Below, in pieces: positions 9,101 through 16,438 of a stretch of 37,467 nucleotides of DNA. The DNA is from Bacteroidia bacterium. GTDB taxonomy: Bacteria > Bacteroidota > Bacteroidia > B-17B0 > Aurantibacillaceae. A program made the translations under genes and the position numbers. The stretch is taken from assembly GCA_022842625.1 (NCBI GenBank), contig JALHPG010000024.1, forward strand, positions 1 through 37,467, read 5' to 3'. A model generated the notes under the pieces. That model saw only the letters and a list, made by a program, of their open reading frames with translations. It had not been told where the DNA came from and did no database searches. The stretch's first letter is position 1. Every line of letters starts with the position of its first letter.

Positions 9101-9623
9101 GTGCCTTAAGTTTCTTTTTAAGTTTTGAAATATCACCATCGAAATCAGAAAAATGCTCTTTAATAGAAAGCTCACTATCAGCAAGTACAAAAAGTTTTTC
9201 CACCTTGCCATTTTTTAACCAAAATACTTGTGCTAAAGTCACATGCTGTGAAAACCCTTCATTTAAAAAGTGTCCCAAGATGACCGAATACTGATCCTCA
9301 TTTCTTAGGTAAACAGGTTTAGAAGACCCGGTCTGTTCATCTTTTCTATTAGTATGTTCACCACGAACATAGGTTAATAAATTTCTTTCTGTTTTGCTTT
9401 CTGCTCCGGCAGCTTTATTGTAAATGATTTTTTGTTGAGGCACAATTAATGTTGTGACAGCATCTACAAGCGTAGATTTGCCTGATCCAATGTCCCCAGT
9501 TAACAAACCATTAAAACCATCAGGTTTAATGTTGTATACCTTGCCATCAAAAGTCCCCCAATTATAAACTTCTAACTTTACTAACCTAAAGCCGGCTTTA
9601 ATGTTTTCAGAATTCAAACTCAT
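6174..9623 (-). CDS. jetC: Wadjet SMC-like ATPase JetC
   Basis: 1149 residues, a MukB/MksB-like SMC ATPase that extrudes DNA loops in the Wadjet complex. Walker A is at 43-51 (GDIGSGKST), the ABC signature SGGQ at 1031-1034, and Walker B FRFVVIDE ends at D1069/E1070. Two long coiled-coil arms flank a central hinge-like region (~450-600). The N-terminal VYNWGTFDGKVYNI is typical of this family. It overlaps jetB by 17 bp and jetD by 8 bp. All ATPase motifs are intact and no frameshift is seen. Confidence 0.96.
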   Translation of the reverse strand: MSLNSENIKAGFRLVKLEVYNWGTFDGKVYNIKPDGFNGLLTGDIGSGKSTLVDAVTTLIVPQQKIIYNKAAGAESKTERNLLTYVRGEHTNRKDEQTGSSKPVYLRNEDQYSVILGHFLNEGFSQHVTLAQVFWLKNGKVEKLFVLADSELSIKEHFSDFDGDISKLKKKLKAQNGVEIPDTFSAYSVRFCQLFGITQREEALDLFYQTVSMKSVGNLTEFVRNQMLGKTDVKATIEELIKSFDNLTDTHNSVLKAKDQISILDPVINDVKEYEALNKIIIEKENVIKDLEKYFSIEKIAILKFELNNFREDYHATQNKIYSIKKSIFSLTEELNSIKQSILNSEIGRQLENLEKGVSDLTEKVKSQKNEFENYQNICEKLELNGDVEEDQFYQNRKKLDEIEKEIDESNKVLREKRDELVITRRKQQEVMKDLQDELDSLKNRQSQIPVRIFSMRERIAQDLEILPSDIPFVGELLEVKDEDKDWEGAIERRLHDFGLSILVQEKDFTRIRNYVDSTDLKNKIVYLRTLPHDRKNSHDIPDNSLINKLNIKNDSIFYEWLEEELTQRHNLVCCETMEEFNRNSFAITIKGQIRSGRTKYEKDDRRNIFDKSNYILGWSNEQKIKAYQKDLVERGKDLDGIEKEIESISISENSYKNKALHLNDLKKYVDFESINFKKSILDKERLQKEFEVLKNSKGTEQYNKLKERDEELSAEIKSLDDNRDKAQTDLGEKRNNIGLYAKQLFDSYLLSTIIEEKALKAIIDFDTDVFQNLNYHVDNWLAIPINDVVISEANKLVISNLLVNYTLNIQNVDLISKELDKKLNNEVSEDRKVTHRKSNNIISGIRTFKIKYPGESSDFDAQLEYIDEIKKVHKKLVDDDLPKHEEKLKKLMREGTIKDLVIFSSNLDRYEKEIKRKIDEINSHLVSIDYNTGTFIKIIGDKVQTDDIKTFRIDLRNATQGVFDESELFSEEKFMEVKKLLDRFKSVDEVHKRWTEKVTDVRQWYTFGAQEINREDNSDREYYSDSSGKSGGQKEKLAYTILASAIVYQFGLSGNESRSRSFRFVVIDEAFGRGSNESTRYGLKLFEKLNIQLLIVTPLQKINIIEDYVNAVHFVSNPGGNNSKVRNLTKTEYITEKDLHFNKISAHD

Positions 9624-10221
9624 CTTTTTCTTTATTTTGTTTTTGATCTAACCAACTTGTATGATAGTCTTTTAATTTATCTAATACATTTTGAAGTTCT
9701 TCTACTGGTAGGTATGCAATTAAAATTCTACTCACTTCATAACGTTCTTGTTCATTTTTTAATTCACGCAAAAAACCTAGCTCGATTAATCTTTTAATAT
9801 GTACGTCAATTTTATCGATTACTTTTTTCTCATTGCTAGTGTTATCAGGAAGAAAAGATAAGATTAACTCAACTATCTGCTCTTTTGAAAGTATCAGTCT
9901 TGATTCCTCCCCAGTATTGTCAAATTCAAGTAGTTTTTTTCTGAGTAATATACATAATAACGAAACAGGATAACTCAGTTGCCTCTTTTCTATTAATTTC
10001 GGGAAATGAATAGTCGTTTCCTCTACTATTTCCCTTTGTTTTAAAAAGGCGAATCCTTCAGATTGATTTATTATCAGATCTATCCCAACAACAGAAAAAT
10101 AGTTTTTAATGTCATTCTGATACTGAATAAGACTCTTCCAAACAGCTTCGTTTGTATTATACAATACACCTTTGAAAAGATATATTATAGGCAATGAATG
10201 TCGTTCTAAATACTCCTCCAT
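9607..10221 (-). CDS. jetB: Wadjet KITE subunit JetB (DUF4194)
   Basis: 204 residues of the DUF4194 family, a MukE/MksE-like winged-helix KITE protein that binds the JetA kleisin and the JetC heads. Family-like stretches include the LSYPVSLLCILLRKKLLEFD core and the DVHIKRLIELGFLRELK winged helix. It starts 2 bp after jetA and overlaps jetC by 17 bp. Length is normal for the family. Confidence 0.9.
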   Translation of the reverse strand: MEEYLERHSLPIIYLFKGVLYNTNEAVWKSLIQYQNDIKNYFSVVGIDLIINQSEGFAFLKQREIVEETTIHFPKLIEKRQLSYPVSLLCILLRKKLLEFDNTGEESRLILSKEQIVELILSFLPDNTSNEKKVIDKIDVHIKRLIELGFLRELKNEQERYEVSRILIAYLPVEELQNVLDKLKDYHTSWLDQKQNKEKDEFEF

Positions 10222-10223
10222 GT

Positions 10224-11663
10224 TTATTTTAAATAAATTGTTTGTGGTAATTCAATTTGAAATATTTTCCCATTAATTTCGTAACTAAGTTGTTCCTTAT
10301 TATTTTCGTTAATTACTGCTTTATTTTTTTTCTCATCCTGTGTAGCCAATGAAAAGTAAGTGATAATTTCTGCAAGCCCCTTTTCGATAGGGTTTTCCAT
10401 TATAATTTCTATTAAAGACACCTGCGCTTTATCACGCAAAGCCCTTTTAATTCTATCTTTTAAAACTTCTGGATTTATGTATTCTTGATCAAAAAGCGCA
10501 TCGATTTGAACATCGTCATCTGCTTCTTCTATTTTAACATTTGAAAGCTTGACTCTCTTTGTAGGTTCCCATAGTGATTGTTCTACAGGAAAACTTAAAG
10601 TTGGCTTATCGTCTAGTAGTAAAAAATCTTTTTCACTTGGAGGGTTGTTTTTAATTTCTAATGCAGTTTTTTCAATATCTGAAATTAGTTCTGCTATTTT
10701 TCTGTTCTCTAAGTATGCTTGTGATGAAAGATACTTGCGCAATTGGTCAATAAGAACTCTCGTAGTTTTGTTCACTCTTTCGCCCGAATCTATTAGATTC
10801 TCTTTTAATAATTCAAGTTGATTATTTCTTTGATAATCCCGCAATTCTTCCAGACTCAAAATTTGAACAATAAGCGACTCCAAATCCTCTTGTCGATTTG
10901 GATTCATAAGGAATTCATAAAAGGCATTAAAGCTCTTACCTTGATCGGTTTCCATAATTAAATCTTGAGTTCTGAATACTTCATCAAGATACTTTCCTTT
11001 ACTTAAATTCTTCTTAATTTGATCTTCTCGAGCTTTCACATTAAGAGTTCTGAAATTTTCTTCTATTTGCCTGAAATCAGAAAGAAGCTTACCGACAATT
11101 TCCTCAAGCAACAAGAATTGCTCAACGATTTTACGTTTGTCGTATTTCTCATATTCGCCCTTTTCTATTTTTAATAGTTCCTGTTCAAGCTTTTCCTTTT
11201 CTTTAACTAACTCATTCCGTCTTAAATCTATATTATCTGAAGATTTTATAGTTAATTCCTTAAGCAAATTAATTATTTGCATTAATCTAGATTCTGTTCC
11301 GACAAATTCCGGCTTATTTAATTCGGCTAACCATCTTAAGGCATTTTCAGTAGCTGGAGTAAGTTCGAACAAAGCATCCTCCTTATCATAGTATTGTCTT
11401 AGAAATCCATCTTTTGTCCAGTTCTCTAAATAAAATTTTGCGTCTTTTGGAAATCTTTCTTTTTCTTGATTTATACGATAAAGAAAATCAGATAAATGAG
11501 AAATCAGATCATTGCTCAGATAGCTCGATTTATTTTTTGATTTAAAAAAATAATGCAAAAAAGAAACAATTAAAGATGCGTTATCCTTTTTAAGCAAAGA
11601 AATGGTTTTATTGTTTTCTAAAACCCAATCAACTTCTTTTATGTCCGAGAAATTTACTGCCAT
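10224..11663 (-). CDS. jetA: Wadjet kleisin subunit JetA (DUF3375)
   Basis: 479 residues of the DUF3375 family, the MukF/MksF-like kleisin that bridges the JetC ATPase heads. Diagnostic stretches are the N-terminal winged-helix region with KDGFLRQYYDKEDALFELT, PATENALRWL and FVGTESRLMQIINLL. A coiled coil with VEQFLLLEEIVGKLLSDFRQ follows, then MetDQGKSFNAFYEFLM-type sequence (TDQGKSFNAFYEFLMN). It is the first gene of the operon, with a promoter and operator-like motif in the 52-bp gap to the regulator. Length and motif order are those of type I Wadjet. Confidence 0.94.
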   Translation of the reverse strand: MAVNFSDIKEVDWVLENNKTISLLKKDNASLIVSFLHYFFKSKNKSSYLSNDLISHLSDFLYRINQEKERFPKDAKFYLENWTKDGFLRQYYDKEDALFELTPATENALRWLAELNKPEFVGTESRLMQIINLLKELTIKSSDNIDLRRNELVKEKEKLEQELLKIEKGEYEKYDKRKIVEQFLLLEEIVGKLLSDFRQIEENFRTLNVKAREDQIKKNLSKGKYLDEVFRTQDLIMETDQGKSFNAFYEFLMNPNRQEDLESLIVQILSLEELRDYQRNNQLELLKENLIDSGERVNKTTRVLIDQLRKYLSSQAYLENRKIAELISDIEKTALEIKNNPPSEKDFLLLDDKPTLSFPVEQSLWEPTKRVKLSNVKIEEADDDVQIDALFDQEYINPEVLKDRIKRALRDKAQVSLIEIIMENPIEKGLAEIITYFSLATQDEKKNKAVINENNKEQLSYEINGKIFQIELPQTIYLK

Positions 11664-11679
11664 ACTTTTAATTATTTTT

Positions 11680-11714
11680 CAAATTTATCATCTTTAATTG
11701 TCAATTACCGTCAA
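11680..11714 (-). promoter_or_regulatory. jetA promoter with GTCAA-N5-GTCAA operator (copy A)
   Basis: On the minus strand a -7 box TAAATTTG (11680-11687, fitting TAnnTTTG) lies 17 bp upstream of jetA. The motif GTCAATTACCGTCAA is at 11700-11714, ending 2 bp from the stop codon of the WYL regulator gene. Read toward jetA it is TTGACGGTAATTGAC. A repressor bound here would sit at the -33 region of the jet promoter. The spacing from the TTG to the -7 box is not ideal, so the exact promoter is uncertain. Confidence 0.6.
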
Positions 11715-11715
11715 T

Positions 11716-12615
11716 TTAAAATCTTCTCCCTTTTACCATATTATTCAGGTAATCTTTAAAGGATTTTGGGCTTATAATATCTACCTGATCCATCATTCCT
11801 AAAACAAACCTTCCTATACCATTGTAATCGCAAACCCAACCATCAAATAAATATTTATTGTTTTTATCTATAGTCAGAAACTTCTCGGATAAAGGATATT
11901 CTTCCAGTAAGAGGTTATAAGCCATCAGGCTTAAAGTAAATTTTACCGCAATAGTTTTTTCACCCCCAATTCTAAACACATCAATTTCATTTTTTTTATG
12001 CAGTTTTTCATACTTCCATTTTTTTTCTGTCACCTTAACCTCTTTAATCCGAGCTACTTTAAAAGTTTTAGATGATTTAGCTTCGATATCGTAACACCAT
12101 ACATAGTTATAGTTTGATGTAAAAGCAAATGGTTCTAATAAACGATCTCTGATGTTATCGCTATTAGATGATCGGTATCCATGTAAAATAACCTGCTCTT
12201 TGTTTTTAATTGCTCCCTTCAGGCTTATAACATTCTCGGAACTCTCTTTTCTAACAATTTTATTTACCGCCTTATCCGAATCAAAAAGAACATATAGTTT
12301 TTCATACAAGTCATTCTTGAATTTACTTTCGTCATCAATTAAATGAATTGCCTTACTTAGGACATGTGCTTCTTCTTCTGAAAAATGTATTAGCTTGCTC
12401 AGATCTTTATAATCCTGCGACTTTTTATCGATTTTAAAATACCCATTGTGATTATCTAATAGAAATCCGGCATTTTTAAAAGTTGTTAAATACCTGTATA
12501 TCGTTCTCTCTGATGATTCAAAATCTTCAGCAAGTTGCTTAACACTATATCCATAACTGCCGGATAACTTCATAAGTATTTCCAACATCCTTTGAAATTT
12601 TGCCTGATCGTTCAT
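11716..12615 (-). CDS. WYL-domain transcriptional regulator
   Basis: 299 residues. The N-terminal helix-turn-helix (~15-60, YSVKQLAEDFESSERTIYRYLTTFKNAGF) is of the HTH_11/DeoR type. A WYL ligand-sensing domain occupies about 130-210 (VILHGYRSSNSDNIRDRLLEPFAFT, then YNYVWCYDIEAKSSKTFKVARIKEV), with a C-terminal WCX-like extension. WYL proteins commonly regulate defence islands and often sense nucleic acids. This one sits between the jet operon and the divergent RteC-like gene, and near-identical 15-bp motifs flank it at both ends. It is the obvious candidate to bind them and to regulate itself. The ATG at 12615 is used; no strong ribosome-binding site is visible. Confidence 0.9.
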   Translation of the reverse strand: MNDQAKFQRMLEILMKLSGSYGYSVKQLAEDFESSERTIYRYLTTFKNAGFLLDNHNGYFKIDKKSQDYKDLSKLIHFSEEEAHVLSKAIHLIDDESKFKNDLYEKLYVLFDSDKAVNKIVRKESSENVISLKGAIKNKEQVILHGYRSSNSDNIRDRLLEPFAFTSNYNYVWCYDIEAKSSKTFKVARIKEVKVTEKKWKYEKLHKKNEIDVFRIGGEKTIAVKFTLSLMAYNLLLEEYPLSEKFLTIDKNNKYLFDGWVCDYNGIGRFVLGMMDQVDIISPKSFKDYLNNMVKGRRF

Positions 12616-12645
12616 GTGCCTGTATTTAAAGTAAATATATACCTT

Positions 12646-12660
12646 TTGACGGAAATTGAC
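12646..12660. promoter_or_regulatory. GTCAA-N5-GTCAA motif, copy B, between divergent genes
   Basis: TTGACGGAAATTGAC on the plus strand (GTCAATTTCCGTCAA on the minus strand) differs from the jetA copy at one base of 15. It is 30 bp from the regulator start (12615) and 43 bp from the RteC-like start (12703), so one bound protein could affect both promoters. It is the strongest evidence that the motif is a real operator. Confidence 0.65.
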
Positions 12661-12702
12661 AATAAGCTTTTGTTATTTTGTACCGACTCTAAACAATTGA
12701 AG

Positions 12703-13503
12703 ATGAAACAGACATTTGAAGAATTACTTAACCGTTATAGTATAATGGTCGAGCGCAACATTGAAAAACGGTATACTAAAGCAAAAGATAAAGAATTTGT
12801 CCGGAAAGAAATCGAAAGAGAATTCGCCTTAATAAATGTGATACAGGCAGCAGGTGAACATAAAGAGAAAATGGTAGATACTTTTCTTACCTATTATAAA
12901 AGGGGAGAAAGCATGGAAGAAACTTTACTTTTTATTCGCAAAGTTTATGGTGAAGATGTCAAGGATGAGTTAGATTTTAGAAAGGTCGAGAATGGTATAT
13001 CTCTACCAATTTATATCAGTGATGAAGAAAAAGAATTGAGAGAATTTGTTATGAACGCAAAGAAACTGAAGCACTTTTTTATCCGATACCTTGCCTTTTT
13101 AGAAATAGAGAAAAACTTAACATCCTTATTCATAAAATTCGACCTTATGCCTGCGTTAACTAAAGAAATTCAGCTTGAAAATAAAAAAGCTTCAGAGACG
13201 AACTCGAATAATCCTGTCTTAATAAAATGGACAGGAAGCAGGGAAAACCGAAACGAGTTTGTTCAACTAATATACGGACTTCATTCATCCGGATTTATTA
13301 ATAATGGTAAGGGAGAAATAACGAAAATTGTAGAATCATTAGCAAATATCTTTGACCTCGAGTTAAGTAAAAACTGGCAGAGCAACCACTCCTCTAGTAT
13401 TCATAAATCGAAAAATGACTATGAGCCTAAGATATTTAACAGCATTAAGGACGCTTATAAAGATTATACATTGTCTTTAGTTGAAGGGAAGAGGAAAAGA
13501 TAG
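12703..13503 (+). CDS. RteC-like domain protein
   Basis: 266 residues from the ATG at 12703. The frame is open further upstream, but that extension would overlap the divergent regulator. The N-terminal ~150 residues are charged and helical. The C-terminal region (LIKWTGSRENRNEFVQLIYG, then LHSSGFINNGKGEITKIVES, and FDLELSKNW) matches the RteC pattern of deciding between growth of a small helical domain and 'NNG' turns. RteC is known as a regulator of excision and transfer of Bacteroides conjugative transposons. Related proteins are common on Bacteroidota elements. Here it is divergent from the WYL gene and may link island behaviour to regulation. Function beyond the domain match is inferred. 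Confidence 0.75.
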   Translation: MKQTFEELLNRYSIMVERNIEKRYTKAKDKEFVRKEIEREFALINVIQAAGEHKEKMVDTFLTYYKRGESMEETLLFIRKVYGEDVKDELDFRKVENGISLPIYISDEEKELREFVMNAKKLKHFFIRYLAFLEIEKNLTSLFIKFDLMPALTKEIQLENKKASETNSNNPVLIKWTGSRENRNEFVQLIYGLHSSGFINNGKGEITKIVESLANIFDLELSKNWQSNHSSSIHKSKNDYEPKIFNSIKDAYKDYTLSLVEGKRKR

Positions 13504-13604
13504 ATATTTACACTATAACTCTCCAAAAAACCATCTAATATTTCCAGTTATTTTGTTGATATAAACCGAATAATTCATTTTATTATAGCAAGCTATCAAT
13601 AAGC

Positions 13605-13612
13605 TATATTTG
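13605..13612 (+). promoter_or_regulatory. -7 promoter box for the three-gene cassette
   Basis: TATATTTG is an exact fit to the Bacteroidota TAnnTTTG box, 35 bp upstream of the metalloprotease-like gene. Just upstream, TAGC-AA-GCTA (13586-13595) is a short palindrome and AGCTAT occurs twice, which could form an operator. No clear -33 TTTG is seen. The 13504-13647 gap has no other feature I can support. Confidence 0.5.
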
Positions 13613-13647
13613 TATATCAAAATAAAGATTTTAAAATTGATGTAATT

Positions 13648-14985
13648 ATGAGAGACGAATTATACAGCAACCTTGGTTTTTACAATTCCGCTTTTATCAA
13701 AATGCATGTGAAAACCACAGAGGATTTAAAAGATTTCGCGAATATTTCGCTAGAAACAGAAGCCACCTATTTTCACGAGTATGTTCATTTTTTACAAGAC
13801 ATTACAACTACTTATGGTCTTATGAACATTTCAAATATCGTTGATTATATTAAATATTCAAATGATTTGATTTTGAAAGATGGTAAATCTGACTTTAACG
13901 TCCCAATTATTCCCGAAGTCTCAATAGACCATGATGTAAAAGCAAATTGGGAACTAAAGAAAATATATTTAGGAGGTGGTGAAGGAAAAAATGATGTTGT
14001 AAAAATAAATTCTATCTGTAAATGTGCAATCACTATCGCTACAAAGAGTGGAAATGTACTTCCCGAAAAATTAGTACTTGATTATGACGATTCATTAGGA
14101 AGAAATTTCAAATATGCTATTGGAGCGTATTGTATTTCCGAAAGCATGGCTTACGCTATGGAACAGTATATTTATCCCGATGTACTAATTAAACCCAACA
14201 AACTTCCATACGAATCAGTGAAAATAATTTGTGATGAACTACTCCCAGGCTTTAGCGCTGATCCTCTTAATATAATTGCTTTATGCGATTCTTGTATGAT
14301 GTCTTTTAACCCTGGTGCTTTTTTGTATGATACAATGGTCAGTATTGCCAAAATTGGCATTCCAAATAGTCCCGAAGATATTTATCGCCATGTGCACTCA
14401 AAAATAAAATTTAATTACCAAGGCCACACGACACTTCAACAGCTCCTAATAAGTCAAGGAGCGCTTGCAATTAATCAATTAGGGGATTATTTTACTACTA
14501 CACACTTTAGAGAAAATAAATCGTGGATAAACTACACAATATCAAGCGGAATTGATCTGAGATTAACAAGACCTTTTTTTATGTTGGATATAGTTAGAAA
14601 CGGAAAAATACTTGAGAATAAAAAAATTAATAATACTTTTTTTAACGGCATATTGCATAAACTTGGCTCTCCATTAGTGATAAGTGAATCGCTTGATATG
14701 TCAATGATTCCAGCACAAATTTATCTTTATGATATATTACCTGAATACTTATGGGTTATTAATCAGGTCTACAAGATATATAGCAATGAATTAGATCATG
14801 GTACTTATAAATGTGAAATGATAGAATGGTGTAATCAATCTTGTAAGGAAAAGGGAATTGAAGAGTGGACAGATGAAAGATGTAGGAATGCTCCATGGGA
14901 ACGAGCCAAAGACCCAGATCCTAATTACTGTACTTTCGGCCGCCTTTGGAAAACATGGGGACTTATAAACGAATACCCTGCTTAG
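13648..14985 (+). CDS. HExxH metalloprotease-like protein, gene 1 of cassette
   Basis: 445 residues with no signal peptide. TYFHEYVHFLQD contains a zinc-binding HExxH motif (H43, E44, H47). GAYCISESMAYAMEQ (E165 or E172) could supply a third ligand in the gluzincin manner, though the spacing is only suggestive. The C-terminal ~60 residues hold a cysteine cluster (CEMIEWCNQSCKEKG, then RCRNAPW and NYCTFGRLW) that may bind another metal. I do not recognise a named family. It is cytoplasmic by sequence and separated by one base from the next gene, so the two are translationally coupled. A protease next to two nuclease-like proteins suggests activation by cleavage in a defence pathway, but this is inference. 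Confidence 0.8.
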   Translation: MRDELYSNLGFYNSAFIKMHVKTTEDLKDFANISLETEATYFHEYVHFLQDITTTYGLMNISNIVDYIKYSNDLILKDGKSDFNVPIIPEVSIDHDVKANWELKKIYLGGGEGKNDVVKINSICKCAITIATKSGNVLPEKLVLDYDDSLGRNFKYAIGAYCISESMAYAMEQYIYPDVLIKPNKLPYESVKIICDELLPGFSADPLNIIALCDSCMMSFNPGAFLYDTMVSIAKIGIPNSPEDIYRHVHSKIKFNYQGHTTLQQLLISQGALAINQLGDYFTTTHFRENKSWINYTISSGIDLRLTRPFFMLDIVRNGKILENKKINNTFFNGILHKLGSPLVISESLDMSMIPAQIYLYDILPEYLWVINQVYKIYSNELDHGTYKCEMIEWCNQSCKEKGIEEWTDERCRNAPWERAKDPDPNYCTFGRLWKTWGLINEYPA

Positions 14986-14986
14986 A

Positions 14987-16414
14987 ATGGAAAGATTAGA
15001 AGGATTAAAATATCACAAAATGATGATAGATATAATTGATGAATTTAAAAAAGCTAAATGGGGTAAACTAATAAAAAAATCTTCGCCTGTTAACGGTTTA
15101 AAATCATACATTAAACCTTACAAAAAAGGCTTTTCTATTGAATTTAAATATGATGTGTTTTCTCCGAATAGGAAAAATTTGGATGTAGGACAAGATCACA
15201 AGGCAATTCAAATCGAATTTAAAAATTCCTCATTTATTTTAGAAAACATTTACTTGGAAAACCATGCAATGCCAAAATTCAAAGGTTCTGTAAGTAGAAT
15301 TCATACAAAGGGCTTTTCAGAATCAAAACAATATTATTATCGTTTGGTAATACCATTGGAGCGAGAACTCATTTTTCATTACAATATTGAACAAACGAGT
15401 TTTTCTTCCGATTTGGGTTATAATTCCCGGTGCGCTACAAAAGCTGTCATTAATGAAGAAACTATAGAGATTTGTTGTATTAATAGAACGAAAAAGAAAA
15501 AGGAATACTATTTAGTAGTTGATTCTGACAAAAGACAAACGTTCGAAGAGTTTTCCCATAAAACCAATTCCGTTAATATTGGTTTAGGCTATTTATCCGG
15601 TTATTATGCAGGGGATCAAGGTTATTTTTTTTGTTATACTAACAAAAGCAAAAAAAAACCTAAACATTTACGTTTTACTGAGTTAAGAGATTCTATTAAA
15701 AGTAGATATCAGCCTGTTTATTCAAATTCCTATGGATATTTACATAGGGACAAACTTGCGGAGAAATATTATAAACTTTTAAGGCCTATTAGCCTAGAGG
15801 AATTTTCTTTATTATCTCAGCGCTTAAATGATTCGCTTGAATTTTCTTCTACCCTTATTCTTATACTTGAATCAAGTGTAGCAAGTTTATTATTCATGCC
15901 CGGGGGTTATGCTATAGCTTTAGAAACAATGTCTGATTTAATTATTGGAAAGCAAAAATTAAAAATAGCTCCAATTAAGGATAAAGCTACAGGAAAGAAA
16001 ATCAGAAAAGCATTTAAAGAAATAGTAGATGAACACACAGCAACAATAGCTCCGGATGATTTAAAAACACTTCATATTCGAATTGAACAATTCAATCAAG
16101 CTACAAATAAAGCGCGTTTAAGAGCTCCATTTGATATTCTAAAATTTAAATTGGAAGATGAAGACTTTAAAATACTGGAAACTCGAAATGATTTTTTACA
16201 TGGTCGCATTCCTGATTTAACTGAGTCAGGGCCAAATCGAACAGTAGAAAGAATTAATAAAGATCTTTACTATTCGGCAATTAGATTTTATACACTACTA
16301 AATATTTTAATTCTGAAGTGGATAGGTTACGATAATAGAGTGGTTAATCTCCCAAAATTACATGAGTCCTTTACGGAAATATTGTTAAATGAAGAGCCCT
16401 TTAGACAAGTTTAA
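14987..16414 (+). CDS. HEPN-motif protein, gene 2 of cassette
   Basis: 475 residues. The N-terminal ~250 residues look beta-rich (alternating hydrophobics, e.g. ELIFHYNIEQTSF, YYLVVDSDK), resembling a sensor or binding domain. The C-terminal ~200 are helical and contain ETRNDFLHGRIPDL with R400, N401 and H405, which fits the HEPN RNase motif Rx4-6H. This two-part layout resembles ApeA-type defence proteins, but I cannot establish homology. It begins one base after gene 1. A small hydrophobic stretch (~290-310, ILILESSVASLLFMPGGYAI) precedes the HEPN part. Confidence 0.78.
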   Translation: MERLEGLKYHKMMIDIIDEFKKAKWGKLIKKSSPVNGLKSYIKPYKKGFSIEFKYDVFSPNRKNLDVGQDHKAIQIEFKNSSFILENIYLENHAMPKFKGSVSRIHTKGFSESKQYYYRLVIPLERELIFHYNIEQTSFSSDLGYNSRCATKAVINEETIEICCINRTKKKKEYYLVVDSDKRQTFEEFSHKTNSVNIGLGYLSGYYAGDQGYFFCYTNKSKKKPKHLRFTELRDSIKSRYQPVYSNSYGYLHRDKLAEKYYKLLRPISLEEFSLLSQRLNDSLEFSSTLILILESSVASLLFMPGGYAIALETMSDLIIGKQKLKIAPIKDKATGKKIRKAFKEIVDEHTATIAPDDLKTLHIRIEQFNQATNKARLRAPFDILKFKLEDEDFKILETRNDFLHGRIPDLTESGPNRTVERINKDLYYSAIRFYTLLNILILKWIGYDNRVVNLPKLHESFTEILLNEEPFRQV

Positions 16415-16438
16415 GAAACCATCGAAATTAGGAACAAT

